Shown: positions 1-8,593, counted from the stretch's first letter. The stretch is 64,000 nucleotides of DNA from Actinospica sp035493475 (GCA_035493475.1 DATJIF010000058.1:62001-126000); one strand, 5' to 3'. Made by a program: numbers and translations. Notes: generated from the letters alone by a model not told the origin.

Positions 1-1137
1 CTCTCGATCATCACGACGTCGTTCCCGCCCGAGGAGCGCGGCCGCGCGGTGGGCGTGTGGGTCGGCGTGGCCGGGGGAGGGGCCGTGCTCGGCCTGCTGG
101 CGTCCGGCGCGCTGCTCGAGTTCTACGCCTGGAACAGCTTCTTCGCCCTCAACGTGATCCTCGCCGGGGTCGCCCTGATCGGCACGCTGCTGGTCATCCC
201 GACCTCCCGGGACACGGAGGCGCCGCGCCTGGACCCGCTCGGCGCGCTGCTCTCCCTGCTGGCCGCCGTCGGCGTCGTGCTCGGCATCATCGAGGGCCCG
301 GACCGGGGCTGGGGCGACGCCGTGACGGTGACCGGCTTCGTCGTCGGCGTGCTCGCGCTGCTCGGATTCGTTCTCTGGGAACTGCGACGCGCGGCGCCCA
401 TGCTGGACGTGCGGCTGTTCCGGCTCCGAGGCTTCGGCGCGGGCTCCGCCGTGATCACCATTCAGTTCTTCGGCAGCTTCGGCCTGTTCTTCATCATCCT
501 GCAATACCTGCAGTACGTCGCGAACCTCTCCCCGCTGCGTGCCGCGCTCGCGCTGCTGCCGCTCCCGGTGTTCCTGCTGCCGATCGCCCGCAACGCCCCG
601 CGCATCGCCAACCGCGTCGGCGCCCGGCGCGTGCTGCCGATCGGCCTGTTGCTCAGTGCCTGCGGCCTGGCCGTGATGACCTCGCTGGGCACGCACCTCG
701 TCTACTGGCACTTCGCCCTCGGCCTGGCCCTGTTCGGCATAGGCATGGGCCTCGCGGGCACCCCGGCGACCGCCGCCATCGTCTCCTCGCTGCCCGAGTC
801 CAAGCAAGGCGTTGGCTCTGCTGTGAACGACCTGTCCCGCGAACTCGGCAGCGCGCTCGGCATCGCGATCCTCGGCAGCGCCCTGAGCTCCGGATACCGC
901 TCCCACATCGCCGCCGCCACGCACAATCTGCCGCCGCGCGCGGCCGAGGGCGCGCAGTCCTCGATCGCCTTCGTGAAGAACTCCGGCGCCCTGCTCGCGC
1001 ACTACGGCCCGCAGGGCCAGCGCCTGCTGACCGCCGCGCAGCAGGCCTTCGTCGACGCCGCCCACACCTCGTTCTACGTGGCGATAGGCGTCCTGGTCGG
1101 CGGCGCCGTCTTCGCCGCCGTCCGCGCGCCCCGTTGA
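1..1137 (+). CDS. MFS drug-efflux transporter, 5' end cut by window edge
   Basis: The frame is open from base 1 and reads the conserved MFS loop FPPEERGRAVGVW, so the gene begins upstream of the window; about 378 C-terminal residues are present. It shows repeated hydrophobic helices, with a charged cytoplasmic stretch PMLDVRLFRLRGFGAGS in the middle that is typical of 14-helix DHA2 (EmrB/QacA-type) proton-antiporters. The tail has the family motif SAVNDLSRELGSALG. By family it would sit in the cytoplasmic membrane and export small toxic molecules. Its stop lies 10 bp from the convergent reductase gene, with no terminator between them. The substrate is unknown. Confidence 0.85.
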   Translation, partial: LSIITTSFPPEERGRAVGVWVGVAGGGAVLGLLASGALLEFYAWNSFFALNVILAGVALIGTLLVIPTSRDTEAPRLDPLGALLSLLAAVGVVLGIIEGPDRGWGDAVTVTGFVVGVLALLGFVLWELRRAAPMLDVRLFRLRGFGAGSAVITIQFFGSFGLFFIILQYLQYVANLSPLRAALALLPLPVFLLPIARNAPRIANRVGARRVLPIGLLLSACGLAVMTSLGTHLVYWHFALGLALFGIGMGLAGTPATAAIVSSLPESKQGVGSAVNDLSRELGSALGIAILGSALSSGYRSHIAAATHNLPPRAAEGAQSSIAFVKNSGALLAHYGPQGQRLLTAAQQAFVDAAHTSFYVAIGVLVGGAVFAAVRAPR

Positions 1138-1147
1138 CCACTAGCCG

Positions 1148-2356
1148 CTAACCGCCGGAGATGACCGACCGATAATGCTGAAAACGATTCGCCAACCCGA
1201 TCAACACGACGCCGACGAGCCGGTCGTCCCGGTGGTACCCGACGGCCACCGCGTCATCCAGATCCCCCTCCAGCACGCGCACGTCGTCCCCGCCGAGTCC
1301 GACCGCGCCGAAGGACTGGATGCGCAGCTCGTACTGGTCGCTCCAGAACGACGGAATCGGCGCGAACGGCCTTTCGTCCACGTCGCCCCCGGCCAGGTGA
1401 GCCCCCAGCGTCGCCCCGGCCCGCTTGGCCGTGTCCGTCACCATCGTCCAGTGCTCGACGCGGCGCGGCACGTCGTCGAACAGTGGATTCGGAAAGCGCG
1501 CGATATCGCCGCACGCCACCACATCCGCACGTCCCTCGACCCGCAGCAGGTTGTCGCAGAGCACGCCGTTGCCGAGGTCGAGCCCGTTGCCGTCGAGCCA
1601 TCCCGTATTCGGCGTGCACCCGACCGCCTCCAGCACAACGTCCGCCGCCAACTCGACCCCGTTGGCCAGGGCGACCGACGTGACCCGATCCGTACCGCCG
1701 AATCCCGTCGGCACCGTGCCGAGATGGAACCGCACGCCGCGCGCCTCGTGCCGCCGCTGCAAGGCCTTCCCGAGCATCGCCTGCAACGGACGCTCCACCG
1801 GCACGCTCTCCGGCGCCACCACGTCCACCTCGATCCCGGCTGCCCGCGCGGCGGCCGCGACCTCGCAGCCGATGAACCCGGCGCCGATGATCACGAGCCG
1901 CGTCCCCGGCCGCAGTTCGTCGCGCAGCGCGGCCGCGTCGCCGACCGTCCGGATCACGTGCCGCCCAGCCGTCGGGCCGGGCAGCGAGAGTCGGCGAGGG
2001 CCGAGCCCCGTGGCCACGACCAGCCCCGACCACTCGACCACCTGCCCGTCCTCGAGCGTGACCGTCTTCGCGTCCAGGTCCGCGCCGACGACCGTCTCCC
2101 CGAGCCGCCAGGTCACGTCCTGCGCCGCGCGCGGCACCCGGAACGCCAGCCCGCCCTCGGGGTCGCCGAGCAGCGCGTCCTTGGAGAGCGGCGGCCGGTT
2201 GTACGGCATGTGCGGCTCGGTGCCGAACACGAGGATCTCGCCGCCGAACCCGGCCTTCCGCACCGCCTCCGCGGCCCGCAACCCGCCCATCGACGCCCCG
2301 ACGACGACGCAGCGCTCAACCACGCTCGTTCCCGCCGTTCCCGCCCTTCCCGCCAT
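1148..2356 (-). CDS. FAD-dependent ferredoxin--NAD(P)+ reductase (P450 redox partner type)
   Basis: A 402-residue rubredoxin/ferredoxin-reductase family flavoprotein. It has an N-terminal FAD-binding loop VVVGASMGGLRAAE, a NAD(P)-binding loop IIGAGFIGCEVA near residue 150, a second FAD motif ACGDIARFPN near residue 290, and the C-terminal reductase domain with FWSDQYELRIQSFG. By family it passes electrons from NAD(P)H to a small ferredoxin. The gene for such a ferredoxin lies 37 bp upstream in the same operon. The ATG at 2356 is preceded by GGGAGCAGG; the open frame continues upstream to 2599, but that part lies antisense-like inside the ferredoxin gene and is low complexity, so I rejected it. 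The likely client is the P450 at 16181, which shares the operator. Confidence 0.92.
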   Translation of the reverse strand: MAGRAGTAGTSVVERCVVVGASMGGLRAAEAVRKAGFGGEILVFGTEPHMPYNRPPLSKDALLGDPEGGLAFRVPRAAQDVTWRLGETVVGADLDAKTVTLEDGQVVEWSGLVVATGLGPRRLSLPGPTAGRHVIRTVGDAAALRDELRPGTRLVIIGAGFIGCEVAAAARAAGIEVDVVAPESVPVERPLQAMLGKALQRRHEARGVRFHLGTVPTGFGGTDRVTSVALANGVELAADVVLEAVGCTPNTGWLDGNGLDLGNGVLCDNLLRVEGRADVVACGDIARFPNPLFDDVPRRVEHWTMVTDTAKRAGATLGAHLAGGDVDERPFAPIPSFWSDQYELRIQSFGAVGLGGDDVRVLEGDLDDAVAVGYHRDDRLVGVVLIGLANRFQHYRSVISGG

Positions 2357-2393
2357 GCCTGCTCCCGCCGCTCCCGCCACCACGACTCCTACC

Positions 2394-2612
2394 TCAGCCC
2401 TCGACCAGGATCGCCTGCAGCGGGCAGGCGTCCGCCGCCTCCTCGACGTCGTCGCGCAACGACTCGTCGAGCTCCGCCGAGACGTACGTGTCGCCGTCCG
2501 TCTCCGCGCGGAACGACAGTTTCCCGGCGTCGTCGAGGGCGAATACGTCCGGCGCAGAGTAGACACACTGGCCGTGGTCCTGGCATTTCGCGAGATCAAC
2601 GGTGATACGCAT
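2394..2612 (-). CDS. [3Fe-4S] ferredoxin, P450-associated type
   Basis: A 72-residue acidic ferredoxin. The cluster motif is CQDHGQC (Cys10 and Cys16) plus a distal ACPLQAI. A His sits where a four-iron protein has its extra Cys (C-x2-H-x2-C), the arrangement of single-cluster ferredoxins that serve actinobacterial cytochromes P450. ATG at 2612 is the first in-frame start after a TGA; an AGGAG lies about 13 bases upstream. It sits between the FAH-family gene and the ferredoxin reductase and presumably shuttles electrons from that reductase to a P450. No P450 is encoded in this operon; the nearest is at 16181, behind the same type of operator. Confidence 0.9.
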   Translation of the reverse strand: MRITVDLAKCQDHGQCVYSAPDVFALDDAGKLSFRAETDGDTYVSAELDESLRDDVEEAADACPLQAILVEG

Positions 2613-2642
2613 GATGAATCACTACTCCTCTTGGGTGGATGG

Positions 2643-3503
2643 CTAACGCTTCGGCGGACGGATCCCGCGGAACTCCCAGTCGCCGCCCTGCGCCGTCGAG
2701 AGCACCTCTTCGCTCTCGCTCGGCTGCGCGCCGACGTCCGTGCGGATCGCCGTCGGCCCGGACACGATGTGATTCGTCAGCCGTCCGAGCCCCTCGACCT
2801 CGACTTCGACCACGTCGCCCGGGTACACGGTGCGCGAATTGGCGGGCGTGCCGGAGAGCAGCACGTCGCCCGAGTACAGCGTGATCGTGCGGGCGATGTC
2901 GGCGACGAGATAGGGCATGTCCCACTCCATCTCGTCCGTGTTCGCCTCCTGCTTCACCTCGCCGTTGACGATCGTGCGCAGCGTCTTGCCCCGGAAGTCC
3001 CAGCCGGTGACGAAGCCGGGGCCGAGCGGGCAGAGCGTGTCGGAGCCCTTCACCCGGAGCATCGAACCGGCGTCGGTGTCGCGGAAGTCGTGCAGGCCGT
3101 AGTCGTTGGCGATCGTGTAGCCCGCGATGTGCTCCTCGGCCTCCTTCGGGGAGACGTTGCGCGTCGTGCGGCCGATGACGATCGCGATCTCGCCCTCGTA
3201 GTTCAGCCACTTGCAGCCCTCGGGCCGCACGACCGCGCCGCCGTGCGCGTTGAGGGCGGACAGCGGCTTCTGGAAGTACGTGGGCGCGGAGGGCAGCGTC
3301 GTACCGAACTCCTCGACGCGGCTGCGGTAGTTCAGGTGCACGGCGATCACCTTCGTCGGCACGGCCGGCGGCAGGTGCACCGCGTCGCCGACGGCCACCG
3401 ATCGGCCGTCCCCGGCGCGCAGCACGTCACCCTCGCGCACGACCTCGACGGCGGCCCCGTCGAGCAGAATCCGGCGGTACTCAGTCATGGAGGCGGAATC
3501 CAT
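2643..3503 (-). CDS. Fumarylacetoacetate hydrolase-family enzyme, HpaG-like
   Basis: About 286 residues of the FAH fold. The metal-binding pattern is seen in LNYEGEIAIVIGR (Glu-x-Glu type), the conserved GYTIANDYGLHDFR and the C-terminal GTPANSRTVYPGDVVEVEVEGLG. The family includes the isomerase/decarboxylase of homoprotocatechuate meta-cleavage (HpaG) and related oxaloacetate or acylpyruvate hydrolases. It follows the HpaD-like and HpaE-like genes, supporting a role in processing the ring-cleavage product. I chose ATG 3503 because GAGGA lies 8 bases before it; ATG 3488 (homologue-like start TEYRRILL) lacks a site and ATG 3518 is the other option. The chosen start overlaps the upstream gene by 23 bp. 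Confidence 0.85.
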   Translation of the reverse strand: MDSASMTEYRRILLDGAAVEVVREGDVLRAGDGRSVAVGDAVHLPPAVPTKVIAVHLNYRSRVEEFGTTLPSAPTYFQKPLSALNAHGGAVVRPEGCKWLNYEGEIAIVIGRTTRNVSPKEAEEHIAGYTIANDYGLHDFRDTDAGSMLRVKGSDTLCPLGPGFVTGWDFRGKTLRTIVNGEVKQEANTDEMEWDMPYLVADIARTITLYSGDVLLSGTPANSRTVYPGDVVEVEVEGLGRLTNHIVSGPTAIRTDVGAQPSESEEVLSTAQGGDWEFRGIRPPKR

Positions 3504-4428
3504 TCTCTCGATCCTCATCGGTCAGAACAGTCGGACGCGGCGGCGGAAAACCCCCGGCGGGCCGGTCGAACCAGACGTGCACCTGCCCGGTCCCGACGGA
3601 GTTCTCGTACTCGCCGTACTGGCGTCCGGTCGCCGTGCAGTCGCCCTCGCCGAGCGCGCCGAGCATCATCAGGTAGTGCCCGAAGCGCGCCTCCGGCTTG
3701 AAGCGCGCGAACTCCGGCATCGTGGCCAGCACGCGCGCGTGGTCGCCCTGCTTGAGCCACCCGATCCGCTCGTGGTCCGCGGCCGCCGCCTCCGCCGAGA
3801 AGATGTGCTCGGCGCCCGCCGCCTCGTGCCTGCGCAACTGCCGCAGCGGCCAGAACGTGTGACTCAGCGCCCCCGACGCGATCAGCAGCACCCTGCGCTG
3901 GTCGGGCATCGCCGCGATCGCGTCGCCCACCGCGCGCCCGAGCCGCAGATGGTCCTCGGCGTCCCCGGTCTGGCAGACGCCGATGGAGATCCACCGCTTG
4001 TCCGGCAGCCCGCGCCCCAGGTACTCCCACAGATTGGTCGTCGCGTAGAAGATCGGCAGTTCGTGGTCGTCGATCGGCGTGATCCACGTGCCGTGCCGAT
4101 CGGCCTGCGCGGCGATTGCGTACGCCAGTTCGGGGTCACCCGGGAAGTCGTACGGCCGCCGGCACATGCCGCGTGGCAGTTCCTCGGACGTGAACAGCCC
4201 GGCGCGCCGATCCTGCGCCGTGACCACGAACTCGACGGTCGTCGCCCAGTGCGAGTCGAGCACGACGACCGTGTCGTAGTCGAGCGTGTCGAAGACCTCC
4301 AGGCGCAGCTTCTCCAGCCCGGCGACGAGCGTCGTGTCCTCGCCGTGGTTCAGGTCGCGCCGATCCTGCTCGGGCAGGGCAATGGTCGGGACGTGCGCGA
4401 GCAGCCCCGCGCCGACGATCTCACCCAT
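3481..4428 (-). CDS. hpaD: LigB-type extradiol ring-cleavage dioxygenase, HpaD-like
   Basis: A 315-residue class III extradiol dioxygenase. His12 (LLAHVPT) and His60 (VVLDSHW) match the two iron-ligand histidines of the family. SNELP-like FTSEELP, GALSHTFW and the C-terminal NSVGTGQVHVWF follow the pattern of enterobacterial homoprotocatechuate 2,3-dioxygenase. It should open a catechol ring meta to give a muconic semialdehyde, the substrate for the dehydrogenase encoded immediately upstream. ATG 4428 follows the upstream stop after one base, so the two are translationally coupled; the open frame extends to 4548 but only antisense to the neighbour. A 2-aminophenol or protocatechuate-type substrate cannot be excluded. 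Confidence 0.85.
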   Translation of the reverse strand: MGEIVGAGLLAHVPTIALPEQDRRDLNHGEDTTLVAGLEKLRLEVFDTLDYDTVVVLDSHWATTVEFVVTAQDRRAGLFTSEELPRGMCRRPYDFPGDPELAYAIAAQADRHGTWITPIDDHELPIFYATTNLWEYLGRGLPDKRWISIGVCQTGDAEDHLRLGRAVGDAIAAMPDQRRVLLIASGALSHTFWPLRQLRRHEAAGAEHIFSAEAAAADHERIGWLKQGDHARVLATMPEFARFKPEARFGHYLMMLGALGEGDCTATGRQYGEYENSVGTGQVHVWFDRPAGGFPPPRPTVLTDEDRENGFRLHD

Positions 4429-4429
4429 G

Positions 4430-5899
4430 TCAGCGCCCCCATCCGTTCGGGGCGAAGACGGTGTTCTTGACCTCGCAGTAGAAGTCGAAGGACCACGTCC
4501 CGCCCTCGCGCCCGATCCCGGACTGCCGCGCTCCGCCGAACGGGGCACGCAGGTCGCGCACGAAGAAGCAGTTCACCCACACGGTCCCGGCCACCAGCCG
4601 CTCCGTGACCCGCCGGGCCCGCTCCTCGTCCCCCGTGAACAGCATCGCCGCCAGCCCGAACCGCGAGTCGTTAGCAGCGGCGACGGCCTCGTCCTCAGAA
4701 CCGAACGTATGCAGCACCAACACCGGCCCGAACACTTCCTCCGTGGCGATCTCGCTCCCCGGATCCACCTCGTCGAACAGGGTCGGCCGGTAGTAGAGCC
4801 CGCCCAACTCCTCGTTCGCCCCGCCCCCCGACAACACCCGAGCCCCGGCCGCCTTCGCCCGCTGCACGAACCCGTCCACCCGCGCGAAGTGCTCCGGATG
4901 AATCGACGGCCCTATATCAGTGCTCTCCTCACGCGGATCCCCCTGCCGCAGCGCGCCCGCCCGCTCCACGAACCGCGCGACGAACTCGTCCCGGATCGAC
5001 TCCTCGACGTAGATCCGCGTCCCCGAGAGACACACCTGCCCCGCGTTGTCGTACTGCTCGACCGCGTTCGTCACGGCCAGATCCAGATCCGCGTCCGCGA
5101 ACACGATGAACGGCGACTTGCCGCCGAGCTCCAGCGAGACCGGCGTGAGATTCGCCGCCGCCGCACGCGAGATGTGCCGGGCAGTGGGCACGGACCCGGT
5201 GAACGAGATCCGGCGCACGTCCGGGTTCTCCGTCAGCGCCGCGCCCGCCTCCTCGCCGATGCCCTGCACCACGTTCAGCACCCCCGGCGGCAGCCCCGCC
5301 TCGGCCGCGATGTCCGCGAGCAGCGAAGCCGTCAACGGCGACCACTCAGACGGCTTAAGCACCACCGTGTTCCCCGCCGCCAACGCGGGCGCCACCTTCC
5401 ACGTGGCCAGCATCAAAGGCGCGTTCCACGGCGAGATCAGCACGCAGACGCCGGCCGGATCCCAGGAGACGTGGTTCGTGTGCCCGCGCGTCTCGAAGTC
5501 CGGGTGCCCGAGCTGCTCGACCAGGTAGTCGGCGAAGAAGCGGAAATTGTGCGCCACACGCGGCATCACTCCGCGCCGGTGCGAGCGGATCAGCGCGCCG
5601 TTGTCCGTGGTCTCGACGATCGCGAGCTCCTCGATCCGCTTCTCCACCCCGTCGGCGATCCCATGCAGAATCCGCGCGCGCTCAGCAGGAGGCGTAGCGG
5701 CCCACGCGGGGAACGCGGCCTTCGCGGCGGCCACGGCGGCGTCCGCCTCGGCCCGACCGCCGCGTGCCACGTGCGCGATCACGCGGCCGTCGATGGGGGA
5801 GAGGTCCTCGAAGGTCGCGTCGTCGGCGGATCCGACGCGCCGGCCACCGATCCAGTGACGGGTTTCGACGCCGACTCCGGCGATGACCGCGAGGCTCAT
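4430..5899 (-). CDS. hpaE: Muconic semialdehyde dehydrogenase, HpaE-like (ALDH superfamily)
   Basis: A 489-residue NAD(P)-dependent aldehyde dehydrogenase. It has SPWNAPLMLATWKVAPALA, the catalytic glutamate in LELGGKSP and the nucleophilic cysteine in AGQVCLSG. The ending VRDLRAPFGGARQSGIGREGG with a YCEVKN tail is close to the 5-carboxymethyl-2-hydroxymuconate semialdehyde dehydrogenase (HpaE) pattern. It would oxidise the ring-cleavage semialdehyde made by the next gene. ATG 5899 has AGGAGC five bases upstream. It is the first gene of the minus-strand operon and has a good promoter (TTGACC, 17 bp, TACGTT) overlapped by the shared operator at 5941. A 2-aminomuconate or 2-hydroxymuconate semialdehyde is the main alternative substrate. 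Confidence 0.88.
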   Translation of the reverse strand: MSLAVIAGVGVETRHWIGGRRVGSADDATFEDLSPIDGRVIAHVARGGRAEADAAVAAAKAAFPAWAATPPAERARILHGIADGVEKRIEELAIVETTDNGALIRSHRRGVMPRVAHNFRFFADYLVEQLGHPDFETRGHTNHVSWDPAGVCVLISPWNAPLMLATWKVAPALAAGNTVVLKPSEWSPLTASLLADIAAEAGLPPGVLNVVQGIGEEAGAALTENPDVRRISFTGSVPTARHISRAAAANLTPVSLELGGKSPFIVFADADLDLAVTNAVEQYDNAGQVCLSGTRIYVEESIRDEFVARFVERAGALRQGDPREESTDIGPSIHPEHFARVDGFVQRAKAAGARVLSGGGANEELGGLYYRPTLFDEVDPGSEIATEEVFGPVLVLHTFGSEDEAVAAANDSRFGLAAMLFTGDEERARRVTERLVAGTVWVNCFFVRDLRAPFGGARQSGIGREGGTWSFDFYCEVKNTVFAPNGWGR

Positions 5900-5940
5900 C
5901 AGGGCTCCTGGGGGTGGTGGGGGACACGGCGACGGTATAT

Positions 5941-5956
5941 CGTTTGGACCCAAACG
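5941..5956. promoter_or_regulatory. Operator copy 1 of the shared regulon (divergent promoter)
   Basis: CGTTTGGACCCAAACG is a perfect 7+7 inverted repeat around AC. It is the most symmetric of four related sites, the others being at 14713, 14784 and 18160. It lies between the divergent HpaE-like and PuuC-like genes and overlaps the -10 box of the former (minus strand) and a TATCGT -10-like box facing the latter. This position suits a repressor that closes both promoters. The cognate regulator is not identified. Confidence 0.75.
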
Positions 5957-5981
5957 TATCCCCGCTTCGGCTCACGGTCAA
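5953..5981 (-). promoter_or_regulatory. Promoter of the hpaE-like operon
   Basis: On the minus strand TTGACC (5981-5976) is followed after 17 bp by TACGTT (5958-5953), matching the actinobacterial TTGACn / TAnnnT vegetative promoter. The -10 box shares its last bases with operator copy 1. The predicted transcript starts about 45-50 bases before ATG 5899. Confidence 0.6.
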
Positions 5982-5993
5982 CGGGAGGCCGCC

Positions 5994-7496
5994 ATGACCA
6001 TCGATCCAGTGGCCGACACCGATTGGGTCGCCCGCGCGAAAGCGCTGATCCCCCCGCAAGCCCTGTTCATCGACGGCGCGCCCCGGGCATCCCTCGCCGG
6101 AACCGCGCGCTCCATCCGCACGCCCCGCGACGGCAGTGTGATCGCCGAACTCCCGTGGGCGGGCGTGGCCGACACCGACGCCGCCGTCGCCAGCGCCCGC
6201 AAGGCCTTCGACGAGGGCCCGTGGCCGCGCATGCACCCCCGCGAGCGCGGCGAGACCCTGCACCGCTTCGCCGACCTCGTCGAGCAGCACCGTGCCGAGA
6301 TCGCCCTGCTGGTCACGCTCGAGATGGGCAAGCCGATCCGGCACACGTACGAGATCGAACTCCGTGCCCTGATCCGCTGCCTGCGCTACTACGCCGAACT
6401 CGCCGACAAGGACCAAGGCGAAATCCCGCCGACCACGGAAGGCGAACTCGCCCTCGTCACGCACGAGCCCGCAGGCGTCGTGGCAACCGTGGTCCCCTGG
6501 AACTTCCCCCTCACCATCGGCGCTTGGAAGATCGCCCCCGCCCTCGCCGCCGGCTGCACGGTCGTCCTCAAGACCTCCGAACGCAGCCCCCTGTCCATGC
6601 AGTACGTCGCAGCCCTTGGCGCCGAGGCCGGCCTCCCACCCGGCGCCCTCAACGTCCTATCCGGCGACGGCGACGTGGTCGGCCGCAGGCTAGGCGAGCA
6701 CCCTGACGTGGATGTGCTCACCTTCACCGGCTCGACCGCCGTCGGCCGCCACTTCCTGCACTACGCCGCCGACTCGAATCTCAAGCGCGTCTACCTGGAG
6801 CTCGGCGGCAAGTCCCCGAACATCATCCTGCCCGACGCCCCCGACCTCGAAGCCGCAGCGGACACGGCCGCCTGGGCGATCTTCTTCAACTCCGGGGAGA
6901 TGTGCACCGCCGGATCGCGCCTCATCGTGCACGAGGACATCGCAGACCACGTACTGGCCCGCATCGTCGAGACCGCCGCCACGTGGTACCCCGCCGACCC
7001 GCTCCTCCCCACAACCCGCATGGGCCCGCTGGTCGACCATGCCCACCTCAACCGCGTCCGCACCGTAATCAGCCAAGCCCTAGAACAAGGCGCCAGACTC
7101 CTCACCGGCGGCGCCCCCACAAGAGTCGACTCCGGCGGCTGCTACCTAGAACCCACAATCCTCACCGACGCCGCCCCCGACAACATCGCCGTCCGCGAGG
7201 AGATATTCGGCCCAGTCCTGGCCGTCCAGACCGTCCGCTCCGAAGCAGAAGCCATCGCCGTAGCTGGCGACACCCCCTACGGTCTCGCCGCCGCCGTCTG
7301 GACCGCCAATCTCGGTACCGCCCACCGCGTGGCCCGCCGACTGCGCGCCGGGACCGTCTGGGTGAACTGCTACGAGGAGGGCGACATGAATGCCCCGTTC
7401 GGCGGAGTGAAGCTCTCCGGCTTCGGCCGCGACAAGTCGAGGCACGCCCTAGACGAGTACCGCGACCTGAAAACCACGTGGATCACCTATGCCTAA
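5994..7496 (+). CDS. Aldehyde dehydrogenase, PuuC-like (gamma-glutamyl-aminoaldehyde type)
   Basis: A 500-residue NAD(P)-dependent aldehyde dehydrogenase. The active-site glutamate lies in LELGGKSPNII and the catalytic cysteine in SGEMCTAGSRL; VPWNFPLTIGAWKIAPALA is the cofactor loop. The end GDMNAPFGGVKLSGFGRDKS followed by a HALDEYRDLKTTWI tail is very like E. coli PuuC, which oxidises gamma-glutamyl-gamma-aminobutyraldehyde. GGGAGG lies six bases before ATG 5994. The next gene, a PuuD-like hydrolase, overlaps its end by 8 bp, completing a PuuC-PuuD pair. A TATCGT box fused to operator copy 1 is the probable -10; its -35 is poor. Confidence 0.88.
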   Translation: MTIDPVADTDWVARAKALIPPQALFIDGAPRASLAGTARSIRTPRDGSVIAELPWAGVADTDAAVASARKAFDEGPWPRMHPRERGETLHRFADLVEQHRAEIALLVTLEMGKPIRHTYEIELRALIRCLRYYAELADKDQGEIPPTTEGELALVTHEPAGVVATVVPWNFPLTIGAWKIAPALAAGCTVVLKTSERSPLSMQYVAALGAEAGLPPGALNVLSGDGDVVGRRLGEHPDVDVLTFTGSTAVGRHFLHYAADSNLKRVYLELGGKSPNIILPDAPDLEAAADTAAWAIFFNSGEMCTAGSRLIVHEDIADHVLARIVETAATWYPADPLLPTTRMGPLVDHAHLNRVRTVISQALEQGARLLTGGAPTRVDSGGCYLEPTILTDAAPDNIAVREEIFGPVLAVQTVRSEAEAIAVAGDTPYGLAAAVWTANLGTAHRVARRLRAGTVWVNCYEEGDMNAPFGGVKLSGFGRDKSRHALDEYRDLKTTWITYA

Positions 7497-8223
7497 CCGA
7501 TCCCGCCGGTCCCACCAATCTCGCAGACCCCTCGTCCTGATCCCCGCCCGCTTCTCCGACACCGCATCCGCCCTCCGCTACCGAGCCGAAGTAGGTGCGA
7601 GAGCGCTCATCGAGGCGGTGTACGTAGCGGGCGGCGAACCGCTCCTGATGCACCCGCACGCCCCCGGCGGCGTGGCAGACCTCGACGACGTCCGCGCCCG
7701 AATCGCCGTCGCCGACGCCATCCTGCTCCCCGGCGGCGGCGACCTCCACGCCTCCTGGACGAACCAGACCCCGGACCCCAGCGCCTACGACGTGGACATG
7801 GAGCAAGACGCCTTCGACCTGGCCCTGGCAAGCGCCGCCCTGCAGTCCGCCGTCCCCCTCCTGGCCATCTGCCGAGGCACCCAAGCGGTCAACGTGGCCC
7901 TGGGCGGCACCCTCACCCAAGACATGCGATCCCCCCACCGCCACTTCACCCACACGATCACCCCGGCCCCCGCCACCCTCCTCGCAAAGATAACAGGCCC
8001 ACTGCTACGCGCCTCCTGCTACCACCACCAGTGCGTCGACCGCCTGGCCGCCCCGCTGGTAGCCACCGCCCACGCCGCCGACGGCATCATCGAGGCGGTA
8101 GAACTCCCCACCCGCCAAGCCTGGTTCATCGGCACCCAATGGCACCCCGAAGACACCGCCGCCACCGACCCCGCCCAAGCGGCCCTCTTCAAGTCCTTCA
8201 TAGACGCCGCACTGGACGATTGA
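7489..8223 (+). CDS. Class I glutamine-amidotransferase-like gamma-glutamyl hydrolase (PuuD-like, peptidase C26)
   Basis: A 244-residue peptidase C26-type protein. The nucleophile is Cys128 in LLAICRGTQAVN, and the partners are His219 and Glu221 in GTQWHPED. LLPGGGDLH and QDMRSPHRHFTHTI also follow PuuD, the gamma-glutamyl-GABA hydrolase. It should release glutamate from a gamma-glutamyl-blocked amino acid after the PuuC-like step. No amidotransferase synthase partner domain is present. The start overlaps the upstream stop by 8 bp. The 3' part uses rare codons such as CTA and GTA more freely than its neighbours. Confidence 0.85.
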   Translation: MPNRSRRSHQSRRPLVLIPARFSDTASALRYRAEVGARALIEAVYVAGGEPLLMHPHAPGGVADLDDVRARIAVADAILLPGGGDLHASWTNQTPDPSAYDVDMEQDAFDLALASAALQSAVPLLAICRGTQAVNVALGGTLTQDMRSPHRHFTHTITPAPATLLAKITGPLLRASCYHHQCVDRLAAPLVATAHAADGIIEAVELPTRQAWFIGTQWHPEDTAATDPAQAALFKSFIDAALDD

Positions 8224-8232
8224 GGGAGCATC

Positions 8233-8278
8233 GGTGGGCGGCGCGCTTCCTCGTGCCTCGGCCGCGGAACCGCCCACC
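8233..8278. terminator. Possible bidirectional terminator hairpin
   Basis: GGTGGGCGG (8233-8241) pairs perfectly with CCGCCCACC (8270-8278) across a 28-base loop that is itself able to fold. It lies between the convergent PuuD-like gene and the small gene at 8299. There is no T-run, as is common in actinobacteria. Confidence 0.4.
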
Positions 8279-8298
8279 TGCGGCGCTGTCGTCGGCTG

Positions 8299-8529
8299 TC
8301 AGTTGCCGGCCGGTGCGGTTTTCTCGTCGTTGGTCGGCTCGGTCGATTCGGCGGCCGTCGCCTCGGCGGTCGTCGTGTCCGGCGCTTCCTCGGACTCGTG
8401 CTCGTGCTCGGCGTCGTCAGCGTGGCCTTCGGTGTGGCCACCTCCCCAATTCGGCATGTTCTGCCCCTCCTCCGTCTCGTGTGCGACGGCCGCGCCACCG
8501 CTGGTGTGTCCGCCTCCGAAATCCGGCAT
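8299..8529 (-). CDS. Small acidic repeat protein, function unknown
   Basis: A 76-residue protein I do not recognise. It opens with MPDFGGGHTSGG and repeats the motif 24 residues later as MPNWGGGHTEGH; a highly acidic stretch and then a Thr/Glu/Ala-rich tail follow. It has no Cys, no signal peptide and no membrane segment. The coding call rests on a strong ribosome site (GGGAGAGGGAG directly before ATG 8529) and on the in-frame protein repeat. The second motif also has GAGGAGGGG before its ATG, so an internal start is possible. It might be a precursor peptide, a metal-binding protein (several His) or a disordered stress protein. It is transcribed convergently with the PuuD-like gene. Confidence 0.65.
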   Translation of the reverse strand: MPDFGGGHTSGGAAVAHETEEGQNMPNWGGGHTEGHADDAEHEHESEEAPDTTTAEATAAESTEPTNDEKTAPAGN

Positions 8530-8593
8530 TCTCCCTCTCCCTTGTTGCGGCCCTGGAGACCATGCTGGCTCGGGTCGGTGCGGGAGTCCCGTA

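Noticed and set aside
1175..2605. Long plus-strand open frame opposite the ferredoxin reductase
   Set aside because: Mirror frame caused by high third-position GC; Arg/His/Pro-rich translation with no motif, while the minus strand has full FAD/NAD motifs.
4286..6706. 806-codon plus-strand open frame
   Set aside because: Crosses two real genes on the other strand and the operator region; low-complexity Arg/Pro translation.
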